Part shown: positions 19,471-27,705 of the stretch, piece by piece
Layout of the letters: each line of letters begins with the position of its first letter
How positions within the stretch are numbered: the stretch's first letter is position 1
Source: Sphingomonas sp.
GTDB lineage: Bacteria; Pseudomonadota; Alphaproteobacteria; Sphingomonadales; Sphingomonadaceae
Direction of reading: 5' to 3'
NCBI GenBank assembly: GCA_002707985.1
Contig: PAOI01000008.1
Location: 1 to 58,723, forward strand
Length of the DNA: 58,723 bases
Program-made: the position numbers and the translations under genes
Notes under the pieces: generated by a model
Seen by the model: only the letters and a program-made list of their open reading frames with translations
What the model was told of the DNA's origin: nothing
Database searches by the model: none

Positions 19471-19558
19471 CCGCCCTTCGACAAGCTCAGGGCTAACGGA
19501 TATTTTGCGGGCGTGTTTTCCTTCCAACCGCTCGCCCTGAACCTGTCGAAGGGCGGCC
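19471..19558. repeat. inverted repeat pair upstream of the GIY-YIG gene (CCTTCGACAAGCTCAGG family)
   Basis: Copy A (19471-19500, core CCCTTCGACAAGCTCAGGGC) and copy B (19528-19558, reverse orientation, core GCCCTGAACCTGTCGAAGGG) form an inverted pair with a 27-bp spacer. Further copies lie at 19865-19945 and a partial one at 57243-57266. Confidence 0.85.
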
Positions 19559-19579
19559 ATCCGCAATCGGGACGCGGCG

Positions 19580-19897
19580 ATGTTCTGGACCTACATTCTG
19601 CGATGCAGGGACGGCAGCTATTACACCGGGCACACCGACAATCTCGAAAACCGTATCGCCCAGCATCAGGCCGGGGCACTTTCCGGCCATACGCGCTCGC
19701 GCCGCCCGGTGACACTGGTGTGGTCGGAAAGCTTCCACACCCGGATCGAGGCCCTTGAAGCGGAAGCGCGTATCAAAGGCTGGAGTCGAGCCAAGAAGGA
19801 AGCGCTGCTCGCCGGTGACTGGGGTCGGATACAATTGCTGGCGCGAAACCGGCAAATGTCGAAACGCCCTTCGACAAGCTCAGGGCGAACGGAGTAG
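19580..19897 (+). CDS. GIY-YIG nuclease-domain protein (UPF0213/YhbQ-like)
   Basis: A 105-residue protein. Residues 1-80 form a single GIY-YIG nuclease domain: WTYILRCRDGSYYTGHTDNL (GIY and YIG equivalents), conserved Arg in ENRIAQHQAG, and the metal-binding Glu in IEALEAEARIKGW. The last ten or so residues (RPSTSSGRTE) are the translation of a palindromic repeat, so the frame runs into the downstream repeat pair. It splits rnc from era, which are normally adjacent or overlapping. Substrate unknown; some UPF0213-type proteins act on DNA. Confidence 0.88.
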   Translation: MFWTYILRCRDGSYYTGHTDNLENRIAQHQAGALSGHTRSRRPVTLVWSESFHTRIEALEAEARIKGWSRAKKEALLAGDWGRIQLLARNRQMSKRPSTSSGRTE

Positions 19898-19945
19898 GGG
19901 GATTGTTTAGCCAATCCCGTTAGGGCGGAGCCTGTCGAAGCCCGG
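19865..19945. repeat. inverted repeat pair overlapping the end of the GIY-YIG gene
   Basis: Copy C (19865-19894, core CGCCCTTCGACAAGCTCAGG) and copy D (19916-19945, reverse orientation, more diverged) form the second inverted pair of the same family as the one upstream. Copy C is read as the last codons of the GIY-YIG protein. Confidence 0.85.
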
Positions 19946-19970
19946 CCCTCGACAATGAGTAACAGACGTT

Positions 19971-20876
19971 TTGAACCAACCCACCACCCAACATTGCGGC
20001 CTGATCGCCGTGGTCGGCGCTCCCAATGCGGGCAAGTCGACGCTCGTCAATTATCTAGTCGGCCAGAAGGTCGCGATCACCAGTCCCAAGGCGCAGACGA
20101 CGCGCACGCGGCTGATGGGGATTGCGATCGAAGGCGATACCCAGCTGTTGCTGGTCGATACGCCCGGCATCTTCAACCCCGAACGCCGGCTCGACCGGGC
20201 GATGGTTGCCGCAGCGTGGGAAGGGGCGGAGGGCGCCGACGCGATTGCCTTCGTCGTAGACGGCAAGGGCGGGATCGGCCCGAAAGTGGCCGGGATCGCC
20301 GAACGGCTGGCGCACCGCAAGGAGCCCAAGCTGCTGATCCTCAACAAGGTCGATATCGCCGACAAGCCGCGCCTGCTCGGCCATGCGGCGAAGCTCAACG
20401 AGCTGATGCCGTTCGACGAGACCTTCTTCGTTTCCGCCACCACCGGTGACGGCGTAGCCGAACTCAAGACCGCGCTCGCCAGCCGCATGCCCGAGGGGCC
20501 GTGGCATTTCCCCGAGGATCAGGTTTCCGACGCCACCGACCGGATGATGGCCGCCGAAGTGACGCGCGAGCAACTCTATCATCAGCTCCATGCCGAGCTG
20601 CCCTATGCCAGCGCAGTCGATACCGAGCTGTATAAGGAGCGCGAGGACGGTTCGGTCGAGATTCACCAGCAGATTCTGGTCGCCCGCGAAACCCAGCGTG
20701 CGATCGTGCTGGGCAAGGGCGGCAGCCGGATCAAGGAAATCGGCGCAAAATCGCGCGCCGAACTCTCGCGTCTCATGGGCGTAAAGGTTCATCTCTATCT
20801 TCACGTGAAAGTAAGGCCCGACTGGCAAGAAGATCGTTCCTTTTATCGGGACATCGGATTGGACTGGGTGGAATGA
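19971..20876 (+). CDS. era: GTPase Era
   Basis: Essential GTPase for 16S rRNA maturation and 30S assembly. G1 GAPNAGKST, G2-like TTRTR, G3 DTPG, G4 NKVD, G5 SATTGDG, then a C-terminal KH domain with GKGGSRIKEIG. 301 residues, normal. The start is a TTG (TTGAACCAACCC); the ATG just upstream is in another frame. The stop overlaps the next gene's ATG by 4 bases. Confidence 0.95.
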   Translation: MNQPTTQHCGLIAVVGAPNAGKSTLVNYLVGQKVAITSPKAQTTRTRLMGIAIEGDTQLLLVDTPGIFNPERRLDRAMVAAAWEGAEGADAIAFVVDGKGGIGPKVAGIAERLAHRKEPKLLILNKVDIADKPRLLGHAAKLNELMPFDETFFVSATTGDGVAELKTALASRMPEGPWHFPEDQVSDATDRMMAAEVTREQLYHQLHAELPYASAVDTELYKEREDGSVEIHQQILVARETQRAIVLGKGGSRIKEIGAKSRAELSRLMGVKVHLYLHVKVRPDWQEDRSFYRDIGLDWVE

Positions 20877-21865
20877 ACCACAGGATACGGGCGGCGATCG
20901 TGCAGGAAGCACCGTTGCCGCTTGCGATTGACGAAGGAATCGACCGTGCCGTCGGGCTGACCAAGGCGGCGATCGAAACAGGCGCCAACGTGATTGCGTT
21001 CGGCGAATGTTTCCTTGGCGGCTATCCGGCATGGCTCCAGCATCTGCCCGGTCCCTCGCTCTGGGATCATCCCGGCACGCGCGAACTGCACAAGCTGCTG
21101 CTCGACAAGGCGATCCGCGGTGCCGACCCGCGGCTGGAACAGCTGCAATGGGTGGTCGATGTATCGGGCGTTACGTTGTCGATCGGCGGGATCGAGCGTG
21201 TCCGCTCCAGCCTCTACAACACGCAGTTTATGCTGCGCCCCAAACAGCCGATGCTGCTTCACCGCAAACTGGTTCCGTCAGAGCCCGAACGCATGGTGTT
21301 CGGCGCCGGTGACGGCTCGACGCTGGAAATCCATCAGGCGAACTGGGGCCGCGTCGGCCAGCTCGTTTCGGGCGAGCACTGGATGCCGCTCACCCGCGCG
21401 GCGATGCATCATGCGGGCGAGGATGTGCATGTCTCCGCCTGGACCAGCGTACGCGACATCGATCTGCTTGCGGCATGCCATTATGCCTATGAAGGCAGCG
21501 CCTTCGTGCTGGCGGCGGGCAGCGTGCTGACGCGCGACCAGTTGATGCACGGCTTTGCCCGCGCAGGCGCAGAGGGGTTGCGCGCCGCGCGCGAATTGCT
21601 CGACCGGTTACCCGCCGGCGCACTCCAGACCGGCGGCAGCGCCATCATCGCGCCCGACGGCGTGGTTGTCGCCCAGGCGGACGACAGCGCCCAGATCCTG
21701 ACCGCCAGTCTCGACCTGTCCGAAATCGGTCATGGCCTGACCGCAATGGATATCGACGGACGCCATGCGCGCCCTGACGTGTTCGAACTGCGCGTCGATC
21801 GGCGCCAACGTTCGGGCATTGTCGATATCGACGCGGATGCCGAGGACGAATCGCGGGCGGCATAG
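20873..21865 (+). CDS. nitrilase-superfamily protein with Ser in place of the catalytic Cys
   Basis: 330 residues with the nitrilase layout: E45 in AFGECFLGGYPAW and K132 in LHRKLVPSEPERMVFGAGDG at the usual catalytic spacing. The position of the nucleophile, normally Cys in a G-x-L-I-C-W-E-N-Y-M-P motif, reads GQLVSGEHWMPL with S166 (TCG at 21368-21370). Everything else around the site is conserved, so the frame is not decayed. Either the protein no longer hydrolyses C-N bonds or it uses serine. It is coupled to era by an ATGA overlap. Substrate unknown. Confidence 0.85.
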   Translation: MNHRIRAAIVQEAPLPLAIDEGIDRAVGLTKAAIETGANVIAFGECFLGGYPAWLQHLPGPSLWDHPGTRELHKLLLDKAIRGADPRLEQLQWVVDVSGVTLSIGGIERVRSSLYNTQFMLRPKQPMLLHRKLVPSEPERMVFGAGDGSTLEIHQANWGRVGQLVSGEHWMPLTRAAMHHAGEDVHVSAWTSVRDIDLLAACHYAYEGSAFVLAAGSVLTRDQLMHGFARAGAEGLRAARELLDRLPAGALQTGGSAIIAPDGVVVAQADDSAQILTASLDLSEIGHGLTAMDIDGRHARPDVFELRVDRRQRSGIVDIDADAEDESRAA

Positions 21866-21923
21866 GCGGCACGGACCGAGACCCCGCCTTGCGGGATACC
21901 GGCTCGGCGCCTAATTTACTGCC

Positions 21924-23342
21924 ATGACTTCATCGCAGGAAACCGCCGCGCTCGACCGGGTCGATGCGCAACTCGACGCCAGTCTCGACCGGCTGTTCGC
22001 GCTGATGCGCATCCCGTCTATCTCGACCGACCCGGCGCACAAGGACGATTGCCTTCGCGCCGCGCAAAGTCAGGCGGACGAATTGTCGGAACTGGGTTTT
22101 ACCGCGCGCGTGGCACCGACCGAGGGGCATCCGATGGTGGTCGCGCACCATGACGGGCCCGGCCCGCACGTCCTCTTCTATGGCCATTACGACGTCCAGC
22201 CGGCCGATCCGCTGGAATTGTGGCGGAACGATCCGTTCAACCCGGTGATCGAGGAACGCGCGGACGGCGCCCGACAGATCGTCGGTCGCGGCGCTTCGGA
22301 CGACAAGGGCCAGCTGCGCACCTTCATCGAAGCGTTTCGCGCACTCAAGGAGACGACCGGAGCGCTGCCGTGCCGGGTTACGGTACTGCTCGAAGGCGAA
22401 GAGGAATCGGGTTCGGAAAGCCTCGAGCCCTTCCTGCGCGCGCATGTCGACGAACTGAAGGCCGATTTCGCGCTGATCTGCGACACCGGCGCATGGGACA
22501 GCGAGACGCCGGGCATCACGACCGGCCTGCGCGGCACTGCGGCGGGCGAAGTGACGATCCGCGCCGCCGATCGCGACCTGCATTCGGGGCTCTATGGCGG
22601 CCCCGCGCGCAATCCGATTCAGGTGCTGACCGAAATCCTGAGCGGGCTGAAGGATGAAGATGGCCGCGTGACGCTGCCGGGCTTTTACGATCGCGTGAAG
22701 CCAGTCGACCCCGCGCTGCGCAAGGCGTGGGACGCGCTCGGCTTCGATGGTGCGGCGTTCCTCAACGAAGTCGCTCTGTCGGTGCCTGCGGGCGAAAAGG
22801 GATATGACATCCTCGAACAAAGCTGGGCCCGCCCGACCGCCGAAATCAACGGCATCTGGGGCGGCTATATCAGCGAAGGTTTCAAGACAGTGATCCCATC
22901 GGAGGCGCATGCCAAGGTATCGTTCCGGCTGGTGCCGGGGCAGGACCCGAACAAGGTATGGGCATCGTTCGAACAGCGCGTGCGCGACAGCCTGCCCGCC
23001 GATTGCGAGGCGCGGTTCAAACCGCGCGGCGGTTCGTTCGCCGTGTCGCTGCCCACCGACAGCGCGCCGCTGCGCGCGGCTCAGGGGGCGCTCGACGCCG
23101 AATGGGGCAAATCGGCGCTGCTCGCTTCGGGCGGATCGATCCCGGTGGTCAATTCGATCAAGGCGATCCTGGGCATGGATACGGTGATGGTCGGCTTTGC
23201 GCTGAACGACGACAATATCCATTCGCCGAACGAGAAATACGATCTGAAGGCATTCCACAAGGGCATCCGTTCCTGGGTACGCATCCTGGGCGCGCTGGGC
23301 GAAACCAGGGTCGAAACGCAGCAGGCGATCGCCGCCGAATAG
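21924..23342 (+). CDS. M20-family zinc metallopeptidase (dipeptidase-like)
   Basis: A 472-residue M20 peptidase. Zinc and catalytic motifs: FYGHYDVQPADP (H and D), GRGASDDKGQ, and LEGEEESGSES (catalytic Glu); the dimerisation domain carries ADRDLHSGLYGG. Related enzymes are cytosolic dipeptidases; substrate not determinable. No signal peptide. A single gene on the plus strand. Confidence 0.92.
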   Translation: MTSSQETAALDRVDAQLDASLDRLFALMRIPSISTDPAHKDDCLRAAQSQADELSELGFTARVAPTEGHPMVVAHHDGPGPHVLFYGHYDVQPADPLELWRNDPFNPVIEERADGARQIVGRGASDDKGQLRTFIEAFRALKETTGALPCRVTVLLEGEEESGSESLEPFLRAHVDELKADFALICDTGAWDSETPGITTGLRGTAAGEVTIRAADRDLHSGLYGGPARNPIQVLTEILSGLKDEDGRVTLPGFYDRVKPVDPALRKAWDALGFDGAAFLNEVALSVPAGEKGYDILEQSWARPTAEINGIWGGYISEGFKTVIPSEAHAKVSFRLVPGQDPNKVWASFEQRVRDSLPADCEARFKPRGGSFAVSLPTDSAPLRAAQGALDAEWGKSALLASGGSIPVVNSIKAILGMDTVMVGFALNDDNIHSPNEKYDLKAFHKGIRSWVRILGALGETRVETQQAIAAE

Positions 23343-23410
23343 GCGGCAACGCCTACCCAGCGATCGAAGACTCCTCTATAGTGCCGACCGGCCACATCGA
23401 GGGGAGCGAT

Positions 23411-23857
23411 ATGCTGGTCCGTTCGCTTTGCATTGCCGTTCCGGTCGCGCTGCTATGCGCCTGCTCGGCTGCCGATCCGGCAGCCGAGGCAGCGAATGTC
23501 GCGGAGGTTTCGGGAGAAGGCGGAGCCGCGTCGGATAGCGCGGCGGTCCTGCCCACCGCCGCGCCGATGCACCAGTGGATCGTCGGAACCTGGAGCTTCG
23601 ACGCATATTGCGGGTCTTCGGACTTCGCAGTCGTCTATGCCGCCGATGGCAGCGTCGACAATGGCGGCCAGGAAGGGCGCTGGACACTTGACGGCGACAC
23701 AGTGACCGAGACGATCGAACGCGAAATCGATCAGGAAAGCGGCAATCTGACCACCTTGTCGGCGCCGATCACGCGCAGCTACACCGTCAAACGGCTGGAT
23801 GCGTCGCACGGCGTGTTGCATTTCGAAGGGAACGACATTCCCATCCTGCGCTGTTGA
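23411..23857 (+). CDS. predicted lipoprotein, hypothetical
   Basis: A 148-residue protein with an N-terminal signal and lipobox-like LLCACS (MLVRSLCIAVPVALLCAC), so the mature protein is probably attached to a membrane at its first Cys. The body begins after a spacer rich in Ala, Glu and Ser and contains WIVGTWSFDAYCGSSDF and repeated beta-like strands. I recognise no family. GGGGAG precedes the ATG. Confidence 0.75.
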   Translation: MLVRSLCIAVPVALLCACSAADPAAEAANVAEVSGEGGAASDSAAVLPTAAPMHQWIVGTWSFDAYCGSSDFAVVYAADGSVDNGGQEGRWTLDGDTVTETIEREIDQESGNLTTLSAPITRSYTVKRLDASHGVLHFEGNDIPILRC

Positions 23858-23888
23858 CGCAATCTCCATCCGCGCCGATAGCTGCGCC

Positions 23889-24551
23889 ATGGTTCCCTTT
23901 TCGTTCGCCGGCCATGCGTTCGAGGCACTGCCCGAAGGCGCGCTATACTGGCCCGCGCGCCGGGCATTGCTGGTCGCCGATCTGCACTTCGAAAAAGCGA
24001 GCTGGTTCGCCACGCACGGCCAGATGCTGCCGCCCTATGATTCGCTGGCGACGCTGAAGGGGCTTGAGGAACTGATCGATCGCACCGGCGCGCGCGAACT
24101 CTGGTGCCTGGGTGACAGTTTTCACGATATCGACGCAGGCGAACGGCTGACCGGCGCCGCGCGCGTGCTGCTGAACGCCTTGATCGGGCGGCTACGCTGG
24201 ACATGGATCACCGGCAATCACGATCCCGCCGGTGCCGAACATTGGGGCGCCGAGGTGCTGGAGGAAGCCGATGTCGACGGCATCCTGCTGCGCCACGAAG
24301 CCGATCCGCAGGAGCTTCGCCCCGAATTGTCGGGACATTTCCACCCCAAGCTAAGGCTCACGGTACGCGGGCGCCGGCTGTCGCGGCGGTGCTTTGTCAC
24401 GACGTCGCGCAAGATCGTGCTGCCCGCTTTCGGATCGCTGACCGGCGGGCTCGATGCCGGCCATCCCGAAATCCTGCGCGCGGTGGGGCGCGATGCCGAA
24501 GCGATGATCGCAGTCGAGGGCCGACTGCTGCGCTTTCCGGTCGCGGCCTAG
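23889..24551 (+). CDS. pdeM: metallophosphoesterase, PdeM-like (ligase-associated)
   Basis: A 220-residue calcineurin-type phosphoesterase. Motifs: VADLHFEK (metal D and H), LGDSFHD, TGNHD and GHFHPK. The layout, with N-terminal FAGHAFEALPEGALYWP, resembles the ligase-associated PdeM family that works with DNA ligase and a Lhr-like helicase in DNA repair. Those partners are not in this window, so the PdeM name is an inference from sequence likeness alone. Confidence 0.8.
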   Translation: MVPFSFAGHAFEALPEGALYWPARRALLVADLHFEKASWFATHGQMLPPYDSLATLKGLEELIDRTGARELWCLGDSFHDIDAGERLTGAARVLLNALIGRLRWTWITGNHDPAGAEHWGAEVLEEADVDGILLRHEADPQELRPELSGHFHPKLRLTVRGRRLSRRCFVTTSRKIVLPAFGSLTGGLDAGHPEILRAVGRDAEAMIAVEGRLLRFPVAA

Positions 24552-24572
24552 CCTTCGCCCCGGCACGCGCGA

Positions 24573-25274
24573 TCAGCGCCGGATCTTCTCACCTTCGCAG
24601 GTTACCGGGCCGGGGCCGCTGACTTCGCATTTCGCGGCACCGGTGACCGATACCGTTCCCGCGCCGGTTGCCAGAATGCGCGCCGTGTATCGCGCATGCC
24701 CGGCAATGCCGCCGGTCGATTGCGATACGATTGAAAGATCACCCGTCGTCAGTGCACCGGCGTCGATCGATCCGGCGCCGTTGGACAAAAGCCGTGCCGA
24801 GCGTGACTCGCCACCGGCTGCAATCCGGCCCGTACCGATCAGAGTCGCGCGAAAATCGCGCGCTTCAACCTTGTCGATGATGATGGCTCCGGCGCCGTTG
24901 ACATTCGCTTCCACGCGTTCGCCGTCCATCGCCGCAATCGTCGCGCGCCCGCCACCATTTACCGAAATCCCGCGCAGATGCGGCGCGACGATATGGATCT
25001 CGGCTGCCTCGGCCGGCGAAGTGCGTTCCTGCCAGCCGAGCGTTCCCGCGGTCACGACCAGTGTCGTGCCGGATAGCCGCACCTCGACCTGCTCCAGCGA
25101 ATCGCGATCCCCCACCGCTCGCGCCGCCGGCGAGCGGCCCTGCGTCACCGTGACGTGATAGGGACCGTCGACGCGGATGCGATCGAAGCTGCCGACCATG
25201 AAGCTGCGGTCCTGCCCCGGCGCGAACGCGGCAAGCAGGAGCAGCAGAGGCAAGATGGCGAGGCCGCGGACCAT
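24573..25274 (-). CDS. DUF2807-type exported protein
   Basis: 233 residues with a signal peptide (MVRGLAILPLLLLLAAFAPG) and a repetitive body of short strands ending in G-x-G turns (NGGGRA, NGAGAI, GTGRIA, GAGSID, GAGTVS), the pattern of the DUF2807 auto-transporter-like adhesin head. The ATG at 25274 gives a clean signal peptide; the longer frame back to 25418 overlaps the neighbouring gene in another frame. It follows the second DUF2807 gene with a 43-bp gap, so they are probably one unit. Role unknown. Confidence 0.8.
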   Translation of the reverse strand: MVRGLAILPLLLLLAAFAPGQDRSFMVGSFDRIRVDGPYHVTVTQGRSPAARAVGDRDSLEQVEVRLSGTTLVVTAGTLGWQERTSPAEAAEIHIVAPHLRGISVNGGGRATIAAMDGERVEANVNGAGAIIIDKVEARDFRATLIGTGRIAAGGESRSARLLSNGAGSIDAGALTTGDLSIVSQSTGGIAGHARYTARILATGAGTVSVTGAAKCEVSGPGPVTCEGEKIRR

Positions 25275-25317
25275 GGCACTGCCATCGCATCCGCAGGCCC
25301 GGCCTAGCAAGCCCGCA

Positions 25318-26034
25318 TTATCCGCAGCTGACGTCGCCCGATCCGGACTTGTTGACCGTGCAGGTCGCGCCGCCGCCGAGATCGACGTCGCCCGATCCGG
25401 AAATCGAAACGACGGCATTGCCGTTCACGCGCGCGCTGATATCGCCGGAGCCGTTGACCGACACATTGGCCTGCGACGCGGTCAGTCCTTCCGCATCGAT
25501 ATCGCCCGATCCGCTGATCGAGGCAGTCAGCGACTGGGCGGCGCCGGCCGCATCGATGTCGCCAGATCCGGAAATCGAAAGCGCTGCCCGGCCCGCCTGA
25601 AGCGCGCGAATGTTGAGGTTGCCCGATCCGGAAACATCGCCGGCGAAATCGCCCTCACCACGTTCGACGTCCATATCGCCCGAACCCGACACCGATGCCC
25701 CGGTAATGCGCGGCATCGTCACGGTGATGCGCAGATCGTCGCTCGATCCCCATGACCAGTCGCGGCTGCTTTCGCGACCGATGCGCAGGGTGCCGTCGAC
25801 GACTTCGATGCGCAGCCGCTCGATGTCCTTCGAATCGCCTTCGGCATGAACCTTGAAGTCCTGGCCGATGACGACCGAGACGTCATCCGATCCGCGCAGA
25901 TCGACCTGCGTGAAATCGCTGGTGGCAAAATCGCGCGTGGCGTGCTGGCCGCTGCTGCGCGCATGTTCGCCCTGATTTCCTGCAAAGCCGCATGCCGCGA
26001 GCGGCAGCGCAGCGAAAAGGATCAGCGGACGCAT
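25318..26034 (-). CDS. DUF2807-type lipoprotein with SGSGD repeats
   Basis: 238 residues. A lipobox is visible in LFAALPLAACGF. Residues 90 onward repeat the unit (S/N)GSGD(I/V)(D/S) seven times with small changes, which predicts a right-handed beta-helix. It belongs to the DUF2807 class, with a more regular repeat than its downstream neighbour. The ATG at 26034 gives the lipoprotein signal. A quasi-palindrome with TGTGT/ACACA ends lies about 23 bp upstream of the start. Function unknown. Confidence 0.85.
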   Translation of the reverse strand: MRPLILFAALPLAACGFAGNQGEHARSSGQHATRDFATSDFTQVDLRGSDDVSVVIGQDFKVHAEGDSKDIERLRIEVVDGTLRIGRESSRDWSWGSSDDLRITVTMPRITGASVSGSGDMDVERGEGDFAGDVSGSGNLNIRALQAGRAALSISGSGDIDAAGAAQSLTASISGSGDIDAEGLTASQANVSVNGSGDISARVNGNAVVSISGSGDVDLGGGATCTVNKSGSGDVSCG

Positions 26035-26056
26035 GGCATTTCTCCCGTTATTCATG

Positions 26057-26078
26057 TGTGTTGTTTATATAATACACA
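26057..26078. promoter_or_regulatory. TGTGT-N12-ACACA quasi-palindrome upstream of the DUF2807 pair
   Basis: Inverted TGTGT and ACACA flank an AT-rich centre (TGTTTATATAAT). On the minus strand the centre also looks like a -10 region. It could be a dimeric-repressor operator over the promoter. No regulator gene is adjacent. Confidence 0.45.
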
Positions 26079-26096
26079 AAGCGCGCGCGCAAATGA

Positions 26097-26124
26097 AAAG
26101 GGCGGCCCCTAAGGACCGCCCTCA
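26097..26124 (-). terminator. intrinsic terminator after carD
   Basis: On the minus strand a GC-rich stem (GGGCGGTCC/GGGCCGCCC) with a 4-base loop is followed by TTTT. It lies about 30 bp past the carD stop. Confidence 0.8.
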
Positions 26125-26154
26125 TTTCATTCAGTCTGAAGCCGTGCCGCCCGA

Positions 26155-26694
26155 TCAGGCCGCGGCGTCTTCCTTGACCTTGTTGTGGATCGCCGCCGCC
26201 TTGTTCAGGATTTCGAGCAGCTTCTTGAGCGCGGTCGGCTCGTCCACTTCTTCCATCGCGGCGAGTTCGCGCGCGAGGCGGCTGGCAGCCGCTTCGAAGA
26301 TCTGGCGTTCCGAATAGCTCTGTTCGGGCTGATCGTCGGCGCGGAACAGGTCGCGGACCACTTCGGCAATCGACACCAGGTCGCCCGAATTGATCTTCGC
26401 TTCATATTCCTGCGCGCGGCGCGACCACATAGTGCGCTTGACCTTGGGCTTGCCCTTGAGCGTGTCGAGCGCTTCCTTGAGCGTCTTGTCCGACGACAGC
26501 TTCCGCATGCCCACGCTTTCCGCCTTGTTGGTCGGAACGCGCAGGGTCATTTTTTCCTTTTCAAAGCGCAGCACATAGAGTTCGAGCTGCATTCCAGCAA
26601 TTTCCTGTTTTTGCAGCTCAATTACACGGCCTACGCCGTGCTTGGGGTAAACGACATAATCGCCGACATCGAAGGACAGCGCCTTGGCAGCCAT
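26155..26694 (-). CDS. carD: CarD-family transcriptional regulator
   Basis: A 179-residue CarD/CdnL protein, which binds the RNA polymerase beta subunit and helps open promoter complexes, often at rRNA genes. The N-terminal RNAP-interaction domain starts FDVGDYVVYPKHGVGRVIELQ, and a helical C-terminal DNA-binding part follows (SRRAQEYEAKINSGDLVSIA). The ATG at 26694 fits the family start. The upstream region holds a perfect 18-bp palindrome and two GANTC sites. Confidence 0.93.
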   Translation of the reverse strand: MAAKALSFDVGDYVVYPKHGVGRVIELQKQEIAGMQLELYVLRFEKEKMTLRVPTNKAESVGMRKLSSDKTLKEALDTLKGKPKVKRTMWSRRAQEYEAKINSGDLVSIAEVVRDLFRADDQPEQSYSERQIFEAAASRLARELAAMEEVDEPTALKKLLEILNKAAAIHNKVKEDAAA

Positions 26695-26898
26695 GTGCGT
26701 GTAGCCTTTCCGTGAATTCCGGCCCCAAAGGATTGCGCTTCTCACGGGCTTCGCCTAGGCGAAGCGGGAAAGGGCGCCGGGGCTCGATTTAATACGACTC
26801 CGGAGCGAAGACGATTTTCGCCTTCGACTCTGCCCATTTAACATAGCCGTAATAAAATTACCAGCGTTTCGCGGCAGCGCGGCACGCGAAATATCCGG
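26695..26898. promoter_or_regulatory. carD upstream region with an 18-bp palindrome and two GANTC sites
   Basis: The palindrome GCTTCGCCTAGGCGAAGC is at 26748-26765, 54-71 bp upstream of the carD ATG. GANTC sites are at 26796-26800 and 26826-26830, 30 bp apart. AT-rich stretches near 26788-26795 and 26836-26858 are likely promoter positions. No gene is visible. Confidence 0.6.
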
Positions 26899-26922
26899 CC
26901 GTGCGCAGTTTTTCGCGCACGG
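26899..26922 (-). terminator. hairpin after fdxA, likely terminator
   Basis: An 8-bp perfect stem (CCGTGCGC/GCGCACGG) with an 8-base loop, lying about 70-90 bp past the fdxA stop. Confidence 0.6.
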
Positions 26923-26991
26923 ACCGTCGTGGGTGTAACGGTTTGGCACGATCCGCCCGGCGACGGCATCACACCATCGCCTCAGGCGGCG

Positions 26992-27333
26992 TCAGTCGCC
27001 TGCGCCGGGCTCGGCCGAGAAATATTTGTCGAACTTGCCCTCTTCGCCCTTGTGCGTGTCGGCGTCGTCCGGCGTCTGACCGTTGTTCGACGTGACGTTC
27101 GGCCATTGTTCCGAATAAGTGCGATTGAGTTCGAGCCATTGTTCGAGACCGTTTTCGGTATCGGGCAGGATCGCCTCTGCCGGGCATTCGGGCTCGCAAA
27201 CGCCGCAATCGATGCATTCATTGGGATTGATGACGAGCATATTCTCGCCTTCATAGAAGCAGTCGACCGGACACACCTCGACGCAATCCATATATTTGCA
27301 CCGGATACACGCATCGGTGACGACATAGGTCAT
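26992..27333 (-). CDS. fdxA: 7Fe ferredoxin FdxA
   Basis: 113 residues with two clusters of cysteines: [17 protein letters not shown] and [15 protein letters not shown], the FdxA pattern of a [3Fe-4S] and a [4Fe-4S] cluster. The electron partner is not known. It follows the S4-domain gene on the same strand with a 36-bp gap and is probably the last gene of that unit. Confidence 0.95.
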   Translation of the reverse strand: MTYVVTDACIRCKYMDCVEVCPVDCFYEGENMLVINPNECIDCGVCEPECPAEAILPDTENGLEQWLELNRTYSEQWPNVTSNNGQTPDDADTHKGEEGKFDKYFSAEPGAGD

Positions 27334-27369
27334 TGGTCGCAGGCTCCATTCCGCATTGGGTCGCCCCTG

Positions 27370-27705
27370 CTATGCTGACGCTTCGGGCGCGTCAACGGCA
27401 TTGGCGGATAGGCTTTCGAGACTGGTGTAAAGCAGGGCTGCTTCCGATGGCGGCCCGCGCCGCGTCGGCAGCGCCTCGATCCGCAGGATGCGGACACGGC
27501 CGTTCCAGGGAAAAGCGAGCACGGAACCCACGCGAACCGGCACATGCGCGCGCTCGATCCGCCGCCCGTCGATCCGCATCGTGCCCTTCTGCGCGATAGC
27601 CTGCGCCGCCGAACGGGTTTTTACGATCCGCGCATACCAGAGGAAGCGGTCGATTCGCATCGTGCCCGCAGGCGCGGTCAGAATCGTGCCCGCCGCCTCG
27701 GTCAT
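27370..27705 (-). CDS. S4-domain RNA-binding protein (Hsp15-like)
   Basis: 111 residues with an S4 fold: MRIDRFLWYARIVKTRSAAQAIAQKGTMRIDG. Hsp15-type proteins bind stalled 50S-nascent-chain complexes. The ATG overlaps the helicase stop by 4 bases, so the two genes are coupled. Role inferred from the family. Confidence 0.88.
   Translation of the reverse strand: MTEAAGTILTAPAGTMRIDRFLWYARIVKTRSAAQAIAQKGTMRIDGRRIERAHVPVRVGSVLAFPWNGRVRILRIEALPTRRGPPSEAALLYTSLESLSANAVDAPEASA

Noticed and set aside
25340-25700. A CRISPR-like or tandem DNA repeat array
   Set aside because: The repeats are codons of the SGSGD protein units, with variable spacing and one clear frame.
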